Both the position numbers and the translations under genes were made by a program. Source: Nocardia mangyaensis (GTDB lineage Bacteria > Actinomycetota > Actinomycetes > Mycobacteriales > Mycobacteriaceae). Taken from it: a stretch of DNA of 64,000 nt. The notes beneath the pieces are model-generated. The model made no database searches. It was not told the origin of the DNA and saw only the letters and a program-made list of their open reading frames with translations. Where the stretch lies: NCBI RefSeq assembly GCF_001886715.1, contig NZ_CP018082.1, forward strand, positions 7,246,116 to 7,310,115, written 5' to 3'. Positions 24,325 through 31,798 of this stretch are shown one piece after another (position 1 is the first letter of the stretch; each line of letters opens with the position of its first letter).

Positions 24325-26340
24325 TCACCAGATCGTCACGCGCTCCTCGGGATCGAGGAACAGCTTGTCCTCGGGCGAGACCTCGAACGCCTCGTAGAAG
24401 CTGTCGATATTGCGCACCACCGCATTGCAGCGGAACTCCGGCGGCGAGTGCGGGTCGACGGCGAGACGCCGGATGGCCTCCTCCTGCCGCGCCTTGGTGC
24501 GCCACACCTGCGCCCAGCCGTAGAACACCCGCTGCAGACCGGTGAGCCCGTCGATCACCGGCGGCTCGGCACCATCGAGCGAGATCTTGTACGCGGCGAG
24601 GGCGATCGAGAGGCCGCCGAGGTCGCCGATGTTCTCGCCGATGGTGAACTCGCCGTTGACGGTGTGCTCGTCGGCCAGGTCGGTGGGGGAGAGCACGTTG
24701 TACTGCTCGATCAACGCCTTGGTTCGCTTGCCGAACTCGGCGCGGTCGGCATCGGTCCACCAGTCCTTCATGTTGCCGTCGCCGTCGTACTTGGCGCCCT
24801 GATCGTCGAAACCGTGGCCGATCTCATGGCCGATCACCGCGCCGATACCGCCGTAGTTGGCGGCGTCGTCGGCGTTCATGTCGAAGAACGGCGGCTGCAG
24901 AATCGCCGCGGGGAAGACGATCTCATTCATGCCCGGGTTGTAGTAGGCGTTCACCGTCTGCGGGGTCATGAACCACTCGCCGCGATCGACCTCGCCGCCC
25001 AGCTTGCCCAGGTCACGGTCATGATCGGCGGCGTAGCCACGCCGGTAGTTGCCGACCAGGTCGGTGGGGTCGATCTCGAGCGCGGAGTAGTCGCGCCAAG
25101 TGTCGGGGTAGCCGATCTTGGGGGTGAACTTCTCCAGCTTGGTCAGCGCGGCGGCGCGGGTGTCGGGACCCATCCACTCCAGCTCGGCGATGTTACGGCG
25201 GTAGGCCTCCTGCAGATTGGCCACCAACTCGACCATCCGCGCCTTGGCCTGCGGCGGAAAGTGCCTGGCCACATACAGTTTACCGACGGCCTCGCCGAGC
25301 AGCTCCTGCACCAGCGACACGCCACGCTTCCAGCGCTCGCGGTTCTCCTGCGCGCCGGTGAGGGTGCGGCCGTAGAAATCGAAGTTCTCGGCGACGATCT
25401 CGTCGGTCAGGAACGGCGCCCGCGCGTGCAGCACCTGCGAGACCGCCCAGACCTGCCAATCCGCCTGCGGCAGTTCGGCCCAGGCGCGGGCGAAGGCGCG
25501 CAGGTAGTCGGGCTGGCGCACCACGAGCTCGGCGAACAGTTCGGTGCCCGCGCGATCGAGGCCGGAGGTGACCGCCGCCACCCAAGCGGCCCAGTCGAAT
25601 TCGGGGTGCTCGGCGGCGAGGGCGGTGAAAGTGGTGAGGTTGTAGCTCTTCTCGGCATCGCGGCGGCGCACGACATCCCAATGCCCCGCGGCCAGTGCGC
25701 GTTCCAGCTCGAACACTCGGTGCGCGGCGTCCTCGGCGTCGGCGGGCACGAGTCCGGCCAGTGCCGGATCGGCGGCGGCGATGGTGAACATCTTCACCAG
25801 GTGCGCGCGGTAGGCATCGCGGATCTCGGCGAATTCGTCCTGACGGTAGTAGGACTCGTCGGGCAGACCGATGCCCGACTGGGTCGCGTGCACCAGGTAC
25901 CGGGTGGAGTCCTTGTCGTCGGTGTCGACGTAGTAGCCGAGCGCGCCGCGCACACCGGTGCGCTGCAGCCTGCCCAGCAGCGCGGCGAAAGCGCTCGGAT
26001 CGGCGACCTCGGCGATGGCGCGCAGCTCCTCGGCGACGGGGGTGAACCCGGCCGCGGCGACGGCGTCGGTATCCATGAAGCTCGAGTACAGATCACCGAT
26101 CTTGCGGGCATCGGCATCGTCGGCGGAACCGGCCGCGCTGTCGGAGATGATCGCCTGCACATCCAGCTCGGCCTGGTCGTACAGGGTGCGGAAGGCACCG
26201 TCGACCGCGCGGTCGGCCGGGATCTCGTACTCGGCCAGCCACTGGCCGTTGACATGCGCGAACAGATCGTCCTGCACCCGCACATCCTGATCACGGAAGG
26301 ACAGATCGATACCGGAGGGGCTGCTCAGATCGGAAGTCAC
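24325..26340 (-). CDS. M13-family zinc metallopeptidase (neprilysin-like, Zmp1 type)
   Basis: A 671-residue peptidase, close to the usual 660-670 for bacterial M13 enzymes. The zinc motif HEIGH lies near residue 503 in GAVIGHEIGHGFDD, the third ligand is in GEFTIGENIGDLGGL, and the substrate-binding NAYYNPGMNEIVFPA precedes it. The N-terminal helical lobe (residues about 20-400) begins with the DLFAHVNGQWLAEYEIPADR phrase. There is no signal peptide, like mycobacterial Zmp1, which leaves the cell by an unclear route and acts on host peptides. GTG 26340 is chosen for GGGGAAC upstream. Role in this organism is inferred from the family. Confidence 0.88.
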   Translation of the reverse strand: MTSDLSSPSGIDLSFRDQDVRVQDDLFAHVNGQWLAEYEIPADRAVDGAFRTLYDQAELDVQAIISDSAAGSADDADARKIGDLYSSFMDTDAVAAAGFTPVAEELRAIAEVADPSAFAALLGRLQRTGVRGALGYYVDTDDKDSTRYLVHATQSGIGLPDESYYRQDEFAEIRDAYRAHLVKMFTIAAADPALAGLVPADAEDAAHRVFELERALAAGHWDVVRRRDAEKSYNLTTFTALAAEHPEFDWAAWVAAVTSGLDRAGTELFAELVVRQPDYLRAFARAWAELPQADWQVWAVSQVLHARAPFLTDEIVAENFDFYGRTLTGAQENRERWKRGVSLVQELLGEAVGKLYVARHFPPQAKARMVELVANLQEAYRRNIAELEWMGPDTRAAALTKLEKFTPKIGYPDTWRDYSALEIDPTDLVGNYRRGYAADHDRDLGKLGGEVDRGEWFMTPQTVNAYYNPGMNEIVFPAAILQPPFFDMNADDAANYGGIGAVIGHEIGHGFDDQGAKYDGDGNMKDWWTDADRAEFGKRTKALIEQYNVLSPTDLADEHTVNGEFTIGENIGDLGGLSIALAAYKISLDGAEPPVIDGLTGLQRVFYGWAQVWRTKARQEEAIRRLAVDPHSPPEFRCNAVVRNIDSFYEAFEVSPEDKLFLDPEERVTIW

Positions 26341-26384
26341 GTTCCCCAGTATGCCGAAGGTGTCGACGTGGCGGCGCGGGTCGA

Positions 26385-26792
26385 TCAGGAGCGGAGTGTG
26401 GCGGCGAGTTCGCTCACCCTGGTGTCGGCGGCGGCCTCGTCCATGGCCTCGGCGAGGGCCTGCTGGTAGGTCGGCAAGGCCTCGCGATGGAGGGCGCGGC
26501 CCTCGTCGGTGATCACCGTATACACGCCGCGGCGGTCCTTGGGGCACAGGTCGCGGCGGGTGAGGCCGCTCGATTCCAGGCGGGCGACCAGGCGGCTGAC
26601 CGAGCTCTGATTGAGGCCGATGAGTTCGGCCAGTTCCTGCATGCGCAGTTCACCGTCGTCGGCGCTCGCGAGTCGGCACAGGGCCTGGAACTCCGAGAGT
26701 CCGATGTTGTGGCGCCGCTGCATCTGCTTGGCCAGGCGGTGGGTCACCATGCCGTGCAGTGCCACCAACTGGTCCCAGATCGCCGTTTCCAT
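26385..26792 (-). CDS. MarR-family transcriptional regulator
   Basis: A 135-residue winged-helix regulator. The helix-turn-helix core is ELRMQELAELIGLNQSSVSR followed by LVARLESSGLTRRDLCPKDR (wing), and the N- and C-terminal helices (LVALHGMVTHRLAKQMQRR and the last 35 residues) form the dimer interface. It is divergent from ridA and the old yellow enzyme across 101 bases containing palindromes, so it probably controls them and itself. The cysteine in DLCPKDRRG could sense thiol stress but this is speculative. ATG 26792 is favoured over GTG 26816 because AAGGTGA is correctly spaced before it. Confidence 0.85.
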   Translation of the reverse strand: METAIWDQLVALHGMVTHRLAKQMQRRHNIGLSEFQALCRLASADDGELRMQELAELIGLNQSSVSRLVARLESSGLTRRDLCPKDRRGVYTVITDEGRALHREALPTYQQALAEAMDEAAADTRVSELAATLRS

Positions 26793-26819
26793 GATCTTCA
26801 CCTTCCGTCTTGACACCAG

Positions 26820-26825
26820 AGTATA
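26820..26825 (-). promoter_or_regulatory. Candidate -10 (TATACT) for the MarR gene
   Basis: TATACT on the minus strand lies 27 bases before the MarR start codon ATG. A weak -35 (TACATG) lies 17 bases further and overlaps one of the palindromic repeats, which would let a bound MarR dimer block transcription. Confidence 0.4.
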
Positions 26826-26840
26826 TGCAATGCCAAACTC

Positions 26841-26873
26841 TGCATGTACCTACATTACATGCATGTACATGCA
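26841..26873. promoter_or_regulatory. MarR operator candidate with a perfect 14-base palindrome
   Basis: TGCATGTACATGCA at 26860-26873 is a perfect palindrome, and a half-copy TGCATGTA lies at 26841-26848. The pair fills the spacer between the divergent MarR and RidA genes. MarR dimers bind such palindromes and cover the promoter, so this is the expected autoregulatory site. Confidence 0.6.
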
Positions 26874-26893
26874 CTGACAGAGGAGAGGTCGTC

Positions 26894-27283
26894 ATGACCA
26901 GCATCGAGAAGATCGCCACCACCCCCGACTGGTACGCGCCGTACAAGATCTCGCAGGCCATCCGGGCCAACGGCTTGCTGCACGTCTCCGGACAGGCCGG
27001 GATCGACGAGCAGGGCAAAACCGTCTCCGACGACTTCCTCACCCAGGGGCGACAGGCGTTCAGCAACATCCAGCGCGTGCTGCGCGAGGCAGGCGCCGAC
27101 TTCGCCGACGTGGTGAAGGTCGGCATCTTCGTCACCGACATGGCCGCCAACCTCGACAAGGTCATCCAGCTGCGCGGGGAGTTCCTCAGCGAGCCCTACC
27201 CGGCCGACACGCTGCTCGAGGTGTCCTCGCTGGCCCAGCCCGACTGGCAGATCGAAGTCGAAGTCACCGCCCTCGCCCGCTGA
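26894..27283 (+). CDS. RidA/YjgF family enamine/imine deaminase
   Basis: A 129-residue RidA-like protein (trimeric, ligand-binding cleft). Family residues are visible: HVSGQAGIDEQGKTV near the N-terminus, the helix DFLTQGRQAFSNIQRVLREA, DVVKVGIFVTDM and a C-terminal strand DWQIEVEVTALAR. The classic catalytic Arg in RidA (usually in an Arg-Xaa loop near residue 105) is not obvious, so this may be a subfamily with another substrate. It begins the operon with the old yellow enzyme, 26 bases apart, under likely MarR control. GGAGAGG precedes ATG 26894. Confidence 0.82.
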   Translation: MTSIEKIATTPDWYAPYKISQAIRANGLLHVSGQAGIDEQGKTVSDDFLTQGRQAFSNIQRVLREAGADFADVVKVGIFVTDMAANLDKVIQLRGEFLSEPYPADTLLEVSSLAQPDWQIEVEVTALAR

Positions 27284-27309
27284 ACCACCTCTCGACAAGG
27301 AACACGACG

Positions 27310-28398
27310 ATGTCTGACAGCCCTCTGTTGCGCCCCTACCAGCGCGGCACCCTCGACCTGCCCAACCGCATCGCGATGGCCCCCATGACCAGAGGCCGCG
27401 CGGACGACGTCACCGGCGTCCCGAACCCGCTCACCAAGCAGTACTACGCCCAGCGCGCCGGCGCCGGCTTGATCGTCACCGAAGGCATCTACGCCAATGC
27501 CTTCGGCAAGGGCGGCCCCGGCATCCCCGGCCTCGTCACCGACGCGCAGATCGCGGGCTGGCGCGAGGTGACCGACGCGGTGCACGCGGCGGGCGGGCGC
27601 ATCTTCGCCCAGCTGTGGCATGTCGGCCGGATGACCCATCCGTCGGTCCTACCGGGCGGCGCCACGCCGCTGGCACCGTCGGCCGTGCGCATCACCACCG
27701 CGAAAACCTTCACCAACCAGGGGATGGTCGATCACGTCACCCCGCGCGCGATGACCACCGCCGAAGTCGAGGCCACCATCGCCGACTTCGCCGTCGAGGC
27801 GCGCAATGCCATCGCGGCCGGATTCGACGGTGTGGAGATCCACGGCGCGAACGGCTACCTGCTGCAACAGTTCCTGGCGGAGAACACCAACCTGCGCACC
27901 GACCGCTTCGGCGGCTCGCTCACCGGGCGACTCCAGCTGGTCCTCGACATCGTGCACGCGGTCGTGGCCGAGGTGGGCGCCGAACGCGTCGGCCTGCGCA
28001 TCTCACCGGACAACCCGGAGAACGAGATCGCCGAAGCCGACCCACGGACCACCTACCGAACCCTCGTCGACGCCATCGACCCGCTCGGCCTGGCCTACCT
28101 CCACGTGATCGAACGCGGCAAGTACCCCGCCCTGGCCGACCTGCGCCCCCGCTGGTCGAGCACCCTGATCGCGAACTTCAACGGTCCGGCGCCGACGACG
28201 CGCGACGCGGGGGAGAAGACCCTCGACGCCGGGCTCGCCGATGTCTTCTCGTTCGGCCGATCGTTCATCGCCAACCCCGACCTCCCCGCCCGGATCGCCA
28301 CGGGCGCACCACTTACCGAGTACGCCCGTGAGCTCGTCTACGGCGGTGGCGCGGAGGGGTACACCGACTACCCGGCCCTGGTCGCCGATCGGGCGTAG
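27310..28398 (+). CDS. Old yellow enzyme family alkene reductase
   Basis: A 362-residue FMN-dependent ene-reductase with the TIM-barrel hallmarks: MAPMTRGRA near the N-terminus, QLWHVGR in the flavin site, GVEIHGANGYLLQQFL (the His/Asn pair that binds substrate oxygen), and FLAENTNLRTDRFGGS. Such enzymes reduce activated C=C bonds and nitrate esters and often answer to electrophile or quinone stress. It sits downstream of RidA and likely shares the MarR-controlled promoter, consistent with an electrophile-detoxification unit. ATG 27310 has AAGGAA upstream. Confidence 0.88.
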   Translation: MSDSPLLRPYQRGTLDLPNRIAMAPMTRGRADDVTGVPNPLTKQYYAQRAGAGLIVTEGIYANAFGKGGPGIPGLVTDAQIAGWREVTDAVHAAGGRIFAQLWHVGRMTHPSVLPGGATPLAPSAVRITTAKTFTNQGMVDHVTPRAMTTAEVEATIADFAVEARNAIAAGFDGVEIHGANGYLLQQFLAENTNLRTDRFGGSLTGRLQLVLDIVHAVVAEVGAERVGLRISPDNPENEIAEADPRTTYRTLVDAIDPLGLAYLHVIERGKYPALADLRPRWSSTLIANFNGPAPTTRDAGEKTLDAGLADVFSFGRSFIANPDLPARIATGAPLTEYARELVYGGGAEGYTDYPALVADRA

Positions 28399-28577
28399 GT
28401 CCGGGACGCCGCGCTGTGCGGTCTGAATATCGTTCTGGCCGTGGGGCTCTGCCGCAGGTCACACACCGAGGGGTCGTGTGACCAGCGGCGTTCCGGGCCG
28501 GGCTCGCCACTCCCTGACCGGCCATCAATCGACAGTCACCCTTCTCCGCGTTCAAGGGCGGAAAGGCTGGGTCGACG

Positions 28578-28946
28578 ATGCGGTGGCGCGTGTGCGCTCA
28601 CTGCTGGGCGCGAACGGTTTCACGGCTCCTCGTACAGGCCATCCACGCGGCGGCCAACGGGGACGCGCTGATCGCCCCCAACGTCACCCGCCGGCTGCTG
28701 GCGACCTTCGCCGACCAGGCGCCGGTGGTACCGGTCCAGCCCATCGACCCGCTCACCGAGCGCGAGGAGCAGGTGCTCGCGCTGGTGGCACGGGGCCGGA
28801 CCAACGCCGAGATCGCCACCGAGCTCTTCGTCGGCCTGAGCACGGTCAAGACCCACGTCGCATCGTTGATGGCCAAGCTCGGCGCCCGCAACCGCGTCGA
28901 GATCGCGATGTGGGCATACGACACCAGACGCGTGCGGGCCGACTAG
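28578..28946 (+). pseudogene. Truncated LuxR/NarL-type response regulator (HTH half only)
   Basis: From about residue 17 the 122-residue frame reads as the end of a response regulator: the linker LVQAIHAAANGDALIAPNVT, then the HTH DPLTEREEQVLALVARGRTN and STVKTHVASLMAKLGARNR. The receiver domain with the phosphorylated Asp is missing, and bases 28400-28577 do not resume it in any frame I can follow. Partner kinase genes are absent. ATG 28578 with a purine-rich GGAAAGG upstream could still be translated, giving a free DNA-binding domain. Confidence 0.7.
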
Positions 28947-28987
28947 AGCGCAGCAGCGATCATCTCCGGCGCGTTGTCGAGCGGTGC

Positions 28988-29353
28988 TCAGACGCAGGCG
29001 AATTCGTCGTCGTGGACGCCGGCGACGAAGGCCGCCCATTCGGTGGGGGTGAAGTGGAGGAGGACGTCTTCGTGGCGAAGGGTGGCCGAGCCGTCGGTGG
29101 AGACGTGGGCGACCAGGGCCGGGTGGCGGCGGGTGATGCGCAGGCAGTGCAGGAATTCGGTCCACAGCTCGGTGGTGACGGTGATGATCGGTTCGTCCAG
29201 GCCGACGTTCATCGAGTTGCGCCGGAATTTGCTGTCGCGTATCTGGACGACGTCACCATCGAAACGAACCTCGACACACTGGTTGCCGTTATTCGAGCGC
29301 GACGAGGTGAACCAGCCGTGTTCGGCCGGGCGGCGGCGAGCGGTGGTGGACAT
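28988..29353 (-). CDS. DUF397 domain protein
   Basis: A 121-residue small protein of the DUF397 group: it starts with HGWFTSSRSNNGNQCVEVRF, the family signature W(F)xSS(R)S..CVEV, and ends with the FTPTEWAAFVAGV motif. The extra central segment (about 40 residues) makes it longer than the usual 60-70. DUF397 proteins are encoded next to XRE/DUF5753 regulators in actinobacteria, where they influence development or antibiotic production; their mechanism is not fully known. It starts 10 bases after the XRE stop, so the two form an operon. Confidence 0.85.
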   Translation of the reverse strand: MSTTARRRPAEHGWFTSSRSNNGNQCVEVRFDGDVVQIRDSKFRRNSMNVGLDEPIITVTTELWTEFLHCLRITRRHPALVAHVSTDGSATLRHEDVLLHFTPTEWAAFVAGVHDDEFACV

Positions 29354-29363
29354 GCCTCGAATC

Positions 29364-30215
29364 TTACACTCTCGCATAGTCCCTGATCAGGGCGAGAGAT
29401 TCAGTGCGGGAAAGGGACTGCTCCCGAGCGCGCAAGTAGGCGAAGCCGAGATCGCGGACCTGTTCGGGGTCGTCGACCGGGCCGCCGAAGACCGCGCTCT
29501 CGGCCCAGGCGAAGGTGGGTAGCTGATCGCTTGCGAAGTCGAGCAGATGGAAGCTGGACCCGCCGAGCACCGCCCCTTCGGTGGCACTGAACGGGATGAC
29601 CCGCACGTCGACGGTGTCGAGCGTGCGAACCAGCTCGACCAGGTGACCGAGCTGCTCACGGAGGACATCGGGACCGCCGGTCTGCTGCCGCAGGGTGGCC
29701 TCGCCGAGGACGGCGGTGAGTTCGAGCGGGTCGGGCTCGCGCAAACGCCGTTGCCGGCGTAGTCTTATCGAGACTAATTGGTCTACCTGAACCGGACGGA
29801 TCATCACATCGGCACTGATCAGAGCACGCGCGTACGCCTCGGTCTGCAGCAGGCCGGGCACGATCAGACTGTCATAGCTGCGGATACTCTGCGCGCCCGC
29901 CTCCATGCCGTACAGGCGCTGCAGTTCGGGACCGATCAGGGCCGAGGCGGTGGACCACCAGCCGCGCTGCTTGCTGGCCTCGAGCAGTTCCAGCAGTTCG
30001 CGACGCTCATCGGCGGTGACGTCGAGAACGTCGAGGACCGGTTCGATGGTGGTGCGGGTGAGCACCCGCCTGCCCTTCTCCACATGCGACCAGTTGGCCG
30101 GGGTGAACCCGACGCGGCGGGCGAACCCGGCCGAGTCGAAACCGCGCTGCTCGCGCAGCTCACGCAGGCGCAGCACGAGTTCCCAGCGCGCTGCGGTCGG
30201 CGAAACGGGAGCCAT
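29364..30215 (-). CDS. XRE-family regulator with DUF5753 domain
   Basis: A 283-residue regulator with an N-terminal helix-turn-helix (LRELREQRGFDSAGFARRVG ... NWSHVEKGRRVLT, residues about 17-52) and a C-terminal DUF5753 domain that carries the phrase SYDSLIVPGLLQTEAYARAL. This architecture belongs to the actinobacterial BldB/AbaA-region pairs with DUF397. ATG 30215 has a TATTAT box ending 8 bases upstream, suggesting a leaderless mRNA; a GTG at 30242 is an alternative. It sits before its DUF397 partner and opposite an unrecognised gene. Confidence 0.85.
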   Translation of the reverse strand: MAPVSPTAARWELVLRLRELREQRGFDSAGFARRVGFTPANWSHVEKGRRVLTRTTIEPVLDVLDVTADERRELLELLEASKQRGWWSTASALIGPELQRLYGMEAGAQSIRSYDSLIVPGLLQTEAYARALISADVMIRPVQVDQLVSIRLRRQRRLREPDPLELTAVLGEATLRQQTGGPDVLREQLGHLVELVRTLDTVDVRVIPFSATEGAVLGGSSFHLLDFASDQLPTFAWAESAVFGGPVDDPEQVRDLGFAYLRAREQSLSRTESLALIRDYARV

Positions 30216-30223
30216 GCGGGCAG

Positions 30224-30229
30224 ATAATA
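30224..30229 (-). promoter_or_regulatory. Candidate -10 (TATTAT) for a leaderless XRE transcript
   Basis: TATTAT on the minus strand places the transcription start at or next to the ATG at 30215. There is no ribosome-binding site. Leaderless regulators are common in actinobacteria. Confidence 0.45.
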
Positions 30230-30250
30230 CGCTGATCGACACGCTAGCTA

Positions 30251-30264
30251 CTGACTATTGTCAG
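30251..30264. promoter_or_regulatory. Dyad upstream of the XRE gene
   Basis: CTGAC-TATT-GTCAG has perfect 5-base arms around 4 bases, and a GCTAGC palindrome lies next to it. Position about 35 bases upstream of the XRE start would overlap its -35 region, as expected for autoregulation. Confidence 0.35.
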
Positions 30265-30425
30265 GCCGGTTGTGCGGCACTAGGCTGTCGAGAACGGCAT
30301 TTTTCCCATTCGAACGGCCGTTATGAAAAAGTTTCCCGCTCCACAGCGTTCGTGATGTATGAGCACCCCCGATCGAGCGAATCCACAGCTACATCGAGTC
30401 CAGCGTCGACAGAGACGAGGTCGTG

Positions 30426-30953
30426 ATGAGCACGTCGCGCACTGATGACAAAGGCGGGTATACCGCGGCCGAGGAGTACTCGGCCACCCAGGACGCGCTG
30501 ACGCGCTGTCGTCACTACCGCAAGCACAACGGGCTCTACGGCGTGGTCGACTCGACCCTCGGCCGGATCATGCTCGAGATCGGCGCCGTCGGGGCGGTGG
30601 TGATGCCCTCGACGCTGGGCGAACGGGTCCGCGGTCTGCTGATCGGGCGCGGCCTGCGCTGCGGGCCGATCATCGCCCATCCCCGCTCCGGTCGATGGAC
30701 CTTCCTGACCGGCCCCACCGACAATTCCTATCTCGACACCGTGCTCTTCGCCGAACTGTTCCGGGTGTGCGCCTCGGTCGCCTTACCCGGCAGCGAGATC
30801 GTGCTCCCGTCCCCGGCCGACGAACGCAGCGGATACCGCACCTGGATGCAGGCCCCCGACGGCGACTACCGCCCCGACTTCGCCCAGATCATCGCCGCCA
30901 CCCGCACCAACGCCAGAACCGCCGACCTGATCCACCAGCCCGGATCGGCCTGA
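30426..30953 (+). CDS. Unrecognised actinobacterial protein next to the XRE/DUF397 pair
   Basis: A 175-residue soluble protein with no motif I can name. It has an N-terminal helical segment (CRHYRKHNGLYGVVDSTL), a strand-rich centre (GAVGAVVMPSTLGERVRGLL), and the phrase HPRSGRWTFLTGP followed by VLFAELFRVC and EIVLPSPADE. The order resembles a small family often found beside XRE/DUF397 genes in Nocardia and Streptomyces, which I recall only as hypothetical. GTG 30423 directly precedes ATG 30426 and either may start it. It is divergent from the XRE gene, which suggests that XRE controls it. Confidence 0.6.
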   Translation: MSTSRTDDKGGYTAAEEYSATQDALTRCRHYRKHNGLYGVVDSTLGRIMLEIGAVGAVVMPSTLGERVRGLLIGRGLRCGPIIAHPRSGRWTFLTGPTDNSYLDTVLFAELFRVCASVALPGSEIVLPSPADERSGYRTWMQAPDGDYRPDFAQIIAATRTNARTADLIHQPGSA

Positions 30954-30957
30954 GCGG

Positions 30958-31734
30958 CTACCCACCGCCGAGGCGGGCGTGCATCTCCCAGACCAGGACC
31001 TCCGCGGCCCCGTGCGGACGCACCAGCTGACCGCCCGAGCGCGTGAGCCGCACCGCGTCACCCTGGGCCAGCGTGCCGATGCCCTCGACGTCGACCTCGC
31101 CGCGCGCGACGAAAACATGCAGGTAGGGCGCTTCGGGCAGGGTGACGCCGGAACTCTCGGCGGACATACGAGCCACGTGCATGGCCGCGTGCGAGGAATT
31201 GATCGCGATGGCGGTGCGGTCGCGGTAGCGGGGTAGGCCCGAGGCCACCGTCACCAGATCGCCGCGAGCGAGCTCGGCATCGATCTCGAGCTGCTGATAG
31301 CCAGGGTCTAGGCCCGGCTCGTCGGGCACCACCCACATCTGGACGAAATGCACCGGCTCGTCGTGGGCGGGCAGCGTGCCGTCCAGGCGCCACGAATCGT
31401 TCTTCTCCGAATGCATGATCCCGGTGCCCGCGCTCATCCGCTGTGCCAGGCCCGGATAGATGACGCCGTTGTGGCCCAGCGAATCCTGGTGCACCAGGCT
31501 GCCACCCAGCACCCAGGTGACGATCTCCATGTCCCGATGCGGGTGGGTGTCGAAACCCTCGCCGGGCAGCACCACGTCCTCGTTGTTCACCAGCAGCAGC
31601 CCGTGATGGGTGTTGTCGGGGTCGTAGTGCTCGCCGAAGGAGAAGGAGTGCTTGGAGTCCAGCCACGAGATCCGCGTCTTCATCCGGTCACCGCCGCGAT
31701 GCAGTTCGATCCGCGGCGTCGTCGGTGTCGACAT
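30958..31734 (-). CDS. Pirin family protein
   Basis: A 258-residue bicupin protein of the pirin group. The metal-binding cupin motif is in FDTHPHRDMEIVTWVLGGSL (His-rich, near residues 61-80), with a further conserved block in MSAGTGIMHSEKN. Bacterial pirins such as YhaK act as quercetinases or redox-responsive regulators; which applies here is unclear. The first gene is transcribed divergently from an MFS gene; AGGAGGAG precedes the ATG 31734. Confidence 0.87.
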   Translation of the reverse strand: MSTPTTPRIELHRGGDRMKTRISWLDSKHSFSFGEHYDPDNTHHGLLLVNNEDVVLPGEGFDTHPHRDMEIVTWVLGGSLVHQDSLGHNGVIYPGLAQRMSAGTGIMHSEKNDSWRLDGTLPAHDEPVHFVQMWVVPDEPGLDPGYQQLEIDAELARGDLVTVASGLPRYRDRTAIAINSSHAAMHVARMSAESSGVTLPEAPYLHVFVARGEVDVEGIGTLAQGDAVRLTRSGGQLVRPHGAAEVLVWEMHARLGGG

Positions 31735-31798
31735 GACGCTCCTCCTGCTCTTCCACCCGTACCGCCACCCTCAATTCTGGCACCACTATCCTCACGAG

